Source: Acidobacteriota bacterium (GTDB taxonomy: Bacteria > Acidobacteriota > Vicinamibacteria > Vicinamibacterales > CAVVIG01). From it: 43,547 nucleotides of DNA. Below, piece by piece: positions 26,847 through 33,051 of this stretch (its first letter is position 1; the number at the start of each line of letters is the position of its first letter). The notes below the pieces were generated by a model, which ran no database searches, was not told where the DNA came from, and saw only the letters and a program-made list of their open reading frames with translations. The position numbers were made by a program, and so were the translations under genes. The stretch lies in NCBI GenBank assembly GCA_017883165.1, contig JADGOC010000014.1, positions 1 through 43,547 on the forward strand, given 5' to 3'.

Positions 26847-28655
26847 ATGGTCCGTCCAGCACTCCTCTCTGCCTTCATCCTCTGCGCCTCACTTTGCGGC
26901 AACCAGACGCCGCCCGCTCAACAACCGGCGCGCGACACGTCGGCGCAAAAGAGCGCGCTCCCGTCCGGCAGCATCAGTGGCCGCGTCGTCGGCACCGACA
27001 ACGGCAAGCCGGTGAAGCGCGCGCGCGTCCTGGTGACCGCGGCCGAACTCCCCGGCGGCCGCGCCGCGATGACCGACGACGCGGGGAGCTTCGAGCTGAC
27101 CGAGCTGCCGGCGGGCCGCTACACGTTGACCGTGTCGAAGACCGGCTACATCGCGTTGTCGTACGGCCAGCGCCGGCCGCTGCAGGCCGGCACACCGCTG
27201 CAGCTCGCCGATGGGCAGCAGATAAAAGGCATCGATTTCCGGCTGCCGCGCGGCGGCGCGATCGCCGGCCGCATTCTCGACGAAGACGGCGAGGCGATGC
27301 CTGGCGCGACGGTGCGGGTGATGCGCTATCAGTACCTACAGGGCGACCGCCGGCTGGTGCCGGTCGTCACGGCGCAAACCGACGACAAGGGCGATTACCG
27401 CGCCTGGAACCTGCTGCCGGGTGATTACTACGTCAGCGCGACCGCGCGCGGCACCGCGCTGCTCGGTATCGCAGTTCTCGATCAACTCGCCCAGGCCGTC
27501 GGACGCGGCGCCGGCGGCGGCCGCGGCGCCGGCGGCGGCGCTGGTAATCAGGGTGGCGGCCGATTCGGCGGCGGAGGAGGACTGGCCAACGCGTTCGTGC
27601 AGGGACAAGACGATCAGGAAGCCGTCGCGTACGCGCCAACGTATTTTCCTGGCGTCGGATCGATCAACGAGGCGAAGGCGATCACCATCGGCGTGAGCCA
27701 GGAAGTGCTCGACGTCACGTTCGGTCTCCAGCTCGTTCGGACATCGCGCGTCGGCGGACACATCATGAACGGCGACGGCACGCCGGTCAGCGCCGGCAAC
27801 GTCACCCTGAGTCCGGAAGGCTCCGGCGCCGGCGGCGGACGCGGGCAGATCGGCGCAACCTACGGCAGCCGCATTCAATGGGATGGCGCGTTCCAGGTGG
27901 CCAACGTGCCGCCGGGCCGCTACACGCTGCGCGCGCGCGGCGCCGACTCCGACACGCCGCAGTTCGCGCAGCAGCCGATCACGATCGGCGGCGGCGACAT
28001 CACCGATCTCGTCGTCGCGCTCGCGCCAGGGGCCACGATCAGCGGCACGATCGCGATTCAGTCGTCCCAGGCGCCGCCCGACCCGAGCCAGGTGCGCATC
28101 ACAGCGCCGGCGGCCGATCCCAACGCCTTCACCAACAACGCCGGAGCGCGCGTCGAGAAGGACGGACGCTTCAGGTTCGACGGCGTCCCGGGCGGTCCCC
28201 ACTTCATCCGTGCGAGTGGGGTACGCGGCTGGACGCTGAAGTCAGTGACCATTGGCGGCCGCGAGATGATCGATACTCCGATCGAGGTGCGCAGCGGCGA
28301 AGCGATCACCGGCGTCACGCTGACCTTCACCGACAAGCTGACACAAGTCTCCGGCACGGTCACCAACGACCAGGGCACGCCGGTGGCCGATTACACCGTG
28401 CTCGCGTTTCCGACCGACGCGACGCTCTGGCGTCCGCAGTCGCGCCAGATCATGACGACGCGGCCGGATCAGAACGGAAAGTATCAGCTGCGCGGATTGC
28501 CGCCTGGCGAGTACTACATGGCGGTTGTCGATCCGGCGGTGCAGGGCGAGTGGTTCGAACCGGCGTTTCTCGACAAGCAGCGCCCGGGCGCGGTGCGGAT
28601 CACGCTGGGCGACGGCGACGCGAAGACGCAGAACTTCAAGGCGTCGTCGCGCTGA
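26847..28655 (+). CDS. Exported carboxypeptidase-regulatory-like (CnaB-type) repeat protein
   Basis: The 602-aa protein begins with a hydrophobic signal-like segment (ALLSAFILCASLC), then a charged, proline-containing stretch. Beta-sandwich repeats of the carboxypeptidase D regulatory-like type follow: SISGRVVGTDNGKPVKRARV near 42, AIAGRILDEDGEAMPGATV near 132, VGGHIMNGDGTPVSAGNV near 305, TISGTIAIQ near 394 and VSGTVTNDQGTPVADYTV near 508. Several end in LPAGRYTL- or LPPGEYYM-like turns. A glycine-rich loop (GRGAGGGRGAGGG) lies near 215-245. No catalytic peptidase residues or membrane anchor are seen. Such proteins are abundant in Acidobacteriota; a cell-surface adhesive or structural role is inference. 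Confidence 0.8.
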   Translation: MVRPALLSAFILCASLCGNQTPPAQQPARDTSAQKSALPSGSISGRVVGTDNGKPVKRARVLVTAAELPGGRAAMTDDAGSFELTELPAGRYTLTVSKTGYIALSYGQRRPLQAGTPLQLADGQQIKGIDFRLPRGGAIAGRILDEDGEAMPGATVRVMRYQYLQGDRRLVPVVTAQTDDKGDYRAWNLLPGDYYVSATARGTALLGIAVLDQLAQAVGRGAGGGRGAGGGAGNQGGGRFGGGGGLANAFVQGQDDQEAVAYAPTYFPGVGSINEAKAITIGVSQEVLDVTFGLQLVRTSRVGGHIMNGDGTPVSAGNVTLSPEGSGAGGGRGQIGATYGSRIQWDGAFQVANVPPGRYTLRARGADSDTPQFAQQPITIGGGDITDLVVALAPGATISGTIAIQSSQAPPDPSQVRITAPAADPNAFTNNAGARVEKDGRFRFDGVPGGPHFIRASGVRGWTLKSVTIGGREMIDTPIEVRSGEAITGVTLTFTDKLTQVSGTVTNDQGTPVADYTVLAFPTDATLWRPQSRQIMTTRPDQNGKYQLRGLPPGEYYMAVVDPAVQGEWFEPAFLDKQRPGAVRITLGDGDAKTQNFKASSR

Positions 28656-28664
28656 GCGCCGCCA

Positions 28665-29423
28665 CTAGAGATCACCCCAGAGAAATTGCAGCACGGCGAT
28701 GGCGGCGATCGGCACCGCGTCGGCGCGCAGCGTGCGGTGGCCGAGCGTGACGAGCCGCACGCCGCGCGCGCGCGCCGCGCCGCATTCCTCGCTTGCCCAC
28801 CCGCCTTCGGGCCCCACCAGCACGGCCGCGTCCGCCGGCGCCTGATCGGCCCGCAGCGCCGAGAGCGGTTCCGACGCGATGGACTCGCCAGGCGCGCCGG
28901 GCTCGACCAGCATCAGCCGCAGCGCGGCCGGCGGCTCCTCGAGATAGGTCTCGAGCGTGAGCGGCATGCGAACGTCGGGTACGACGGCACGGCGCGACTG
29001 CTTGACCGAGGCGAGCGCCACGCGACGCCAGCGCTCGACGCGCGCGCCTCTGACGAGCGCGGCGACGGTCACTTCGGTCCGCTTCGTCACGATCGGTTGG
29101 ATCGCGGCGGCGCCGAGCATGACGGCGTCGCGCACGATCTCGTCCATCTTGTCGCCCTTGAGCACCGCCTGCACGAGCGTGATCGGCACGGCCGGCTCCG
29201 GCGCCGGCTCGATCCGCGAGAGCAGCTGCAAGCGCACCTCGCGCGTCTTTTGTCCCGGGGCGGCGGTGACGCGCGCGAGATACTCGCGGCCGCGGCCGTC
29301 GAACACCGCCACCGTGTCGCCGACGCCGAGCCGCAGCACGCGCGTCAAGTGCTCGGCTTCGTCGCGCGACAGCGTCGTCGTCTCATCGCCGGCGTCAAGC
29401 GAGGGCGCGAAGAAGCGGTGCAT
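28665..29423 (-). CDS. rsmE: 16S rRNA m3U1498 methyltransferase
   Basis: The 252-aa SPOUT-class enzyme methylates U1498 of 16S rRNA. A PUA-like N-terminus (MHRFFAPSL, HLTRVLRLGVGD) precedes the SPOUT core with QAVLKGDKMDEIVRDAVMLGAAAIQP, VGPEGGW near residue 203 and LGHRTLRADAVPIAAIAVLQ, the cofactor-binding knot. Length is normal. The ATG at 29421-29423 lies 8 nt after a TATAAT box, so the message is probably leaderless. It is convergent with the upstream exported-protein gene, with 9 nt between their stops. Confidence 0.96.
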   Translation of the reverse strand: MHRFFAPSLDAGDETTTLSRDEAEHLTRVLRLGVGDTVAVFDGRGREYLARVTAAPGQKTREVRLQLLSRIEPAPEPAVPITLVQAVLKGDKMDEIVRDAVMLGAAAIQPIVTKRTEVTVAALVRGARVERWRRVALASVKQSRRAVVPDVRMPLTLETYLEEPPAALRLMLVEPGAPGESIASEPLSALRADQAPADAAVLVGPEGGWASEECGAARARGVRLVTLGHRTLRADAVPIAAIAVLQFLWGDL

Positions 29424-29431
29424 CCGGCTAA

Positions 29432-29437
29432 ATTATA
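29432..29437 (-). promoter_or_regulatory. -10 box for rsmE, leaderless
   Basis: On the minus strand a perfect TATAAT ends 8 nt before the rsmE ATG, placing the start of transcription at the start codon. Its expected -35 position overlaps the opposing -10 box of the kinase gene. Confidence 0.6.
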
Positions 29438-29448
29438 GGGGCAGCCCT

Positions 29449-29456
29449 GCTATACT
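29449..29456 (+). promoter_or_regulatory. Extended -10 box for the kinase gene, leaderless
   Basis: TGCTATACT is an extended -10 (TGn then TATACT at 29451-29456; TG begins at 29448). It ends 8 nt before the kinase ATG at 29465. The spacing mirrors that of rsmE on the other strand, so the two promoters face apart across only 13 nt. Confidence 0.55.
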
Positions 29457-29464
29457 CGGCCCGG

Positions 29465-30430
29465 ATGTTTTTTCGCGGCCAGATCATCGGCAAATACAAG
29501 ATTCTGTCGACGATCGGCAGCGGCGGCTTCGGCACGGTCTACCTCGCCGAGGACACCTGGATCGACAAGAAGGTCGCGCTCAAGGTCCCGCACAAACAGA
29601 ATCTCGATTTCGGCGAGCTGCTGCGCGAGCCGCGCCTGCTCGCCACGCTCAACCACCCGAACATCGTCGCCATCCTGACGGCGGAAAAGCAGGAGAACGT
29701 CTTTTTCATCGTGATGGAGTTCGTGCCCGGCGAGACGCTCGAGTCGATCATCGCCCGCGACGGCGCCCTCGATCTGCCGCGCGCGCTCGACTACACGTGC
29801 CAGATCTGCAACGCCGTCGATCATGCGCACCGCCAGGGGGTGCTGCACCGCGATTTGCGGCCGTCGAACGTCCTCGTCGCCGACAACGGCCTGATCAAGG
29901 TCGCCGACTTCGGCACCTCTCGCTTTCTGGAGATCGCCGCCCACGGGACGACCGTCATCGGGAGCCCGCCCTACATGGCGCCCGAACAGTTCCAGGGACG
30001 GGCGGTGTTCGCGTCTGATATTTACTCGCTCGGCGTGACGATGTATCAGATGTTCACCGGCGTCCTGCCGTACGACACCCCGTCGCCGGCCGATCTCGAC
30101 CGGCTGATGCGCGGCGACCTCTTGACGGCGCCGCGGCTCAAGAACCCCAAGATTCCAAAGGCGATCAACGACATCGTCCTCAAGGCGATGGCGCCGGAGA
30201 TCACCGCGCGTTACCAGCGTGCGAGCGAGCTGCTCGACGAGGTGCTCGCCGCCCGCGGCGGCAGCGGGCGGCGGACGCCGCGTCCGGGGAGCGACGCCTC
30301 GTCGGACGTCGAGGAGATCCAGACCCGCCTCAAGGCGCGGGAAGCGCCCCAGCCGCGCTTCTGCTGGCAGTGCCGCAAGCCGCTGCACGCCCGATCGGAT
30401 CGCTGTCCCTTCTGCGGCGAAGCACAGTAA
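29465..30430 (+). CDS. Ser/Thr protein kinase with C-terminal zinc ribbon
   Basis: The 321-aa cytoplasmic kinase keeps all catalytic parts: GSGGFGTV (18-25), VALK with Lys40, HRDLRPSN near 127-134, DFGTSR near 147 and APEQ. The usual HRDLK lysine is arginine. After the kinase domain (to about 265) comes a charged linker and a compact zinc ribbon at the end, with Cys300, Cys303, Cys314 and Cys317 (CWQC...CPFC). There is no membrane segment or PEGA/PASTA sensor. It precedes ilvE by 22 nt in the same direction. The substrate is unknown. Confidence 0.92.
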   Translation: MFFRGQIIGKYKILSTIGSGGFGTVYLAEDTWIDKKVALKVPHKQNLDFGELLREPRLLATLNHPNIVAILTAEKQENVFFIVMEFVPGETLESIIARDGALDLPRALDYTCQICNAVDHAHRQGVLHRDLRPSNVLVADNGLIKVADFGTSRFLEIAAHGTTVIGSPPYMAPEQFQGRAVFASDIYSLGVTMYQMFTGVLPYDTPSPADLDRLMRGDLLTAPRLKNPKIPKAINDIVLKAMAPEITARYQRASELLDEVLAARGGSGRRTPRPGSDASSDVEEIQTRLKAREAPQPRFCWQCRKPLHARSDRCPFCGEAQ

Positions 30431-30447
30431 AATACTGGCGAGAGGAG
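30428..30447 (+). promoter_or_regulatory. ilvE -10-like box and Shine-Dalgarno
   Basis: TAAAAT (30428-30433) overlaps the kinase stop codon and could be a -10. AGAGGAG (30441-30447) is a strong ribosome site 5 nt before the ilvE ATG, and it decides the start at 30453. Confidence 0.5.
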
Positions 30448-30452
30448 CGCAC

Positions 30453-31430
30453 ATGCCATTTGCGGGCACCGGCAAGATTTGGATGAACGGGTCGCTGGTC
30501 GATTGGGCCGACGCGAAGATTCACGTCGCGTCGCACGTCCTTCATTACGGCAGCGGCGTCTTCGAAGGCGCGCGATGCTACGCGACGCCCAAGGGATCGG
30601 TCTGTTTCCGGCTCGACACGCACGTCGAGCGCCTCCTTAACTCGGCCAAGATTTACCGGATGGACACGCCGCACACGCGCGCGACGCTTGAGGACGCCAT
30701 CCTCGACACCATCCGCGCGAACGAATTCAAGGCGTGCTACATCCGTCCGATCATCTATCGCGGGTACGACACGCTCGGCGTCAACCCGTTCCCCTGCCCC
30801 GTCGACGTGGCGATCATGCTCTGGCAATGGGGCAAGTACCTCGGCGACGCGGCGCTCGAGCAGGGCGTCGACGCCAAGGTCAGCTCGTGGACGCGCGCGT
30901 CGGCCAACTCGTTCCCGTCGCTCGCCAAGAGCAGCGCCAACTACGCGAACTCCGGGCTGATCAAGATGGAAGCGATCGCCGACGGGTATGCCGAAGGGAT
31001 CGCGCTCGACTCGTCGGGCTATATCAGCGAAGGCAGCGGCGAGAACATCTTTCTGGTTCGCAACAACACGATGTACACGCCGCCCGTGTCGGCGGCGATT
31101 CTGCCCGGCATCACGCGCGACTCGGTGATCACGCTGGCGCACGACATGGGGTACACCGTGCGCGAGGAAATGCTGCCGCGCGAGATGCTCTACATCTCCG
31201 ACGAGGTCTTCTTCGTCGGCACGGCCGTCGAAGTCACGCCCGTGCGATCGGTCGACAAACGGCAGGTCGGCAACGGACGCCGCGGGCCGATCACCGAAGC
31301 CATTCAGCGCGCGTTCTTCGACGTCATCAACGGCGAGGTGCCCGACACGCACGGCTGGCTGACCTACGTCTACCCCGCGGAGGCGGCGCTGCGTGAGCCG
31401 GCCGGTGCGGTGGGAGCGAAGACGAGATAG
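30453..31430 (+). CDS. ilvE: Branched-chain amino acid aminotransferase
   Basis: The 325-aa fold-type IV PLP enzyme transfers the amino group between glutamate and branched-chain 2-oxo acids. Visible blocks are KIWMNGSLVDWADAKIHVASHVLHYGSGVFEG, the lysine-bearing LAKSSANYANS, ALDSSGYISEGSGENIF and a VFFVGTAVEVTPV motif. YGSGVFEGARCY and the IRPIIYRGYDTLGVNP segment favour BCAT over D-amino acid or aminodeoxychorismate types. The ATG follows a strong Shine-Dalgarno. Its TAG stop abuts the pilT ATG with no gap. Confidence 0.94.
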   Translation: MPFAGTGKIWMNGSLVDWADAKIHVASHVLHYGSGVFEGARCYATPKGSVCFRLDTHVERLLNSAKIYRMDTPHTRATLEDAILDTIRANEFKACYIRPIIYRGYDTLGVNPFPCPVDVAIMLWQWGKYLGDAALEQGVDAKVSSWTRASANSFPSLAKSSANYANSGLIKMEAIADGYAEGIALDSSGYISEGSGENIFLVRNNTMYTPPVSAAILPGITRDSVITLAHDMGYTVREEMLPREMLYISDEVFFVGTAVEVTPVRSVDKRQVGNGRRGPITEAIQRAFFDVINGEVPDTHGWLTYVYPAEAALREPAGAVGAKTR

Positions 31431-32582
31431 ATGCACGTCAACGATCTGCTGAAGATTGCGGTCGAGAGCGGGGCGTCCGATCTGCACCTGAAGGTCGGCA
31501 GCTATCCGATGATGCGCGTCCGCGGACAGCTGACGCCGGCCATCCAGGAACGGCGGCTCGACCACGAAGACGTCGTCGCGATGAGCGCGGCGGTGATGTC
31601 CACGGTGCAGCGCGAGAAATTCAAGGACGCGCAGGAAGTCGACCTCGCCTACAGCGTCGCCGGCCTGGGCCGCTTCCGCTGCAACGTCTTCCAGCAGCGC
31701 GGCACCGTCGGCCTCGTGCTCCGCGTCATCCCGATGACGATCCGCACGATCGACGAGCTCGGCCTGCCGCAGGTGCTGAAGAAGATCGCGCAGGAAGAGC
31801 GCGGCCTCGTGCTCGTCACCGGCACGACCGGCAGCGGCAAGAGCACCACGCTCGCGGCGATGATCGACTACATCAACAAGACGCGCACGGCGCACGTGAT
31901 GACGGTCGAGGATCCGATCGAGTTCCTCCACCGCGACCACATGTCGATCATCAACCAGCGCGAGGTCGCCGTCGACACGCGCTCGTTCGCGCAGGCGCTG
32001 CGGAGCGCCCTGCGGCAGGATCCCGACGTCATCCTCGTCGGCGAGATGCGCGACTTCGAGACGATCGAAACGGGGCTGCTCGCCGCCGAGACCGGGCATC
32101 TGGTGTTCTCGACGCTGCACACGCTCGACGCCACGGAAACGATCAACCGCATCATCGCCGTCTTCCCGCCGCATCAGCAGAAGCAGGTCCGCATGCAGCT
32201 GGCGAGCGTGCTCAAGGCCGTGATCTCGCAGCGCCTGATGCCGAGGCCCGACGGCAAAGGGCGCGTGGCAGCCGTCGAGGTGATGATCAGCACCGCCTTC
32301 ATCCGCGACTGCATCGTCGACAAGGAGAAGACGCACCTGCTGCCGGGCGCGATCGCCGCCGGGACGTCGCAGTACGGGATGCAGACATTCGATCAGTCGA
32401 TCTTCGGCCTCTACGAGGAAGGACTCGTGTCGTACGACGAAGCGCTGCGCTGGGCTAGCAACGTCGACGAGTTCAAGCTGAAGGTCCAAGGCATTTCGAC
32501 GACCTCCGACATGAGCCGGGATCAGATGGCGAAACCGGTGGTCAGCGGCCGCGCGCCCGAAATCACCCGATTTGGCGGCTAG
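31431..32582 (+). CDS. pilT: Type IV pilus retraction ATPase PilT
   Basis: The 383-aa hexameric ATPase powers pilus retraction. It has the N-terminal PAS-like region (ASDLHLKVGSYPMMRVRG), Walker A GTTGSGKSTT near 130-139, an Asp box (HVMTVEDPIEFLH), Walker B DPDVILVGEMRD near 196-207 and a His box (GHLVFSTLHTLDATETINR). PilU is a close alternative, but length and single-copy context fit PilT. With comEC in the same window it suggests natural transformation and twitching, as inference. It begins immediately after the ilvE stop. Confidence 0.94.
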   Translation: MHVNDLLKIAVESGASDLHLKVGSYPMMRVRGQLTPAIQERRLDHEDVVAMSAAVMSTVQREKFKDAQEVDLAYSVAGLGRFRCNVFQQRGTVGLVLRVIPMTIRTIDELGLPQVLKKIAQEERGLVLVTGTTGSGKSTTLAAMIDYINKTRTAHVMTVEDPIEFLHRDHMSIINQREVAVDTRSFAQALRSALRQDPDVILVGEMRDFETIETGLLAAETGHLVFSTLHTLDATETINRIIAVFPPHQQKQVRMQLASVLKAVISQRLMPRPDGKGRVAAVEVMISTAFIRDCIVDKEKTHLLPGAIAAGTSQYGMQTFDQSIFGLYEEGLVSYDEALRWASNVDEFKLKVQGISTTSDMSRDQMAKPVVSGRAPEITRFGG

Positions 32583-33045
32583 CCCTCCCAGCCGAACCGC
32601 TTACCTCGACGGGCTCAGGATGCTCGCGCGGCGTGAGCTGTCGGAGGCGCAGGTGCGCCAGCGGCTCGCGCGGCGCGGCCACGACGAAGATGCCATCAAC
32701 TCCGCCGTCGCGCGCCTCATCGAGGAGCGCGCCATCGACGACGAGCGGGTCGCGGCGGCGATCGCGCGGACCGAAACGTCCGTTCGACGCCGGGGCAGGC
32801 TGCGCGTCCGCCGGCAGATCGAGCACGCGGGCATCGCGGCGCCGACCGCGCGGCGCGCCGTCGACGAGGTCTTCGGCGACATCGACAACGACGCGCACCT
32901 CCAAGCATCGCTCGCCAAGCGCCTTCGCGGCCGCGAGATCATCGCTGACGACAAGGCGTTTCAGCGTTTGTATCGGTACCTGGTCGGCCAGGGCTTCGAA
33001 TCCGACCAGGTGGTGCGGGCGCTGAAGGCGCGTTCGGTAAAATAG
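32572..33045 (+). CDS. recX: RecA regulator RecX
   Basis: The 157-aa helical protein matches RecX, which binds RecA filaments and limits their activity. Three-helix repeats are visible: LRMLARRELSEAQVRQRLARRGHDEDAINSAVARLIEERAIDDERVA, then RRRGRLRVRRQIEHAGI, and a C-terminal FQRLYRYLVGQGFESDQVVRALK. The TTG at 32572 overlaps the pilT end by 11 nt. recA is not in the window. Confidence 0.9.
   Translation: MAASPPSRTAYLDGLRMLARRELSEAQVRQRLARRGHDEDAINSAVARLIEERAIDDERVAAAIARTETSVRRRGRLRVRRQIEHAGIAAPTARRAVDEVFGDIDNDAHLQASLAKRLRGREIIADDKAFQRLYRYLVGQGFESDQVVRALKARSVK
33038..33043 (+). promoter_or_regulatory. -10-like box for alaS, leaderless spacing
   Basis: TAAAAT overlaps the recX stop and ends exactly 8 nt before the alaS ATG at 33052. 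There is no Shine-Dalgarno in the intervening AGAGATCC beyond a weak GAGA. It matches the leaderless spacing seen at rsmE and the kinase. Confidence 0.45.
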
Positions 33046-33051
33046 AGATCC

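Noticed and set aside
30219-30452. N-terminal extension of IlvE
   Set aside because: It translates the kinase tail out of frame; the strong AGAGGAG site sets the start at 30453.
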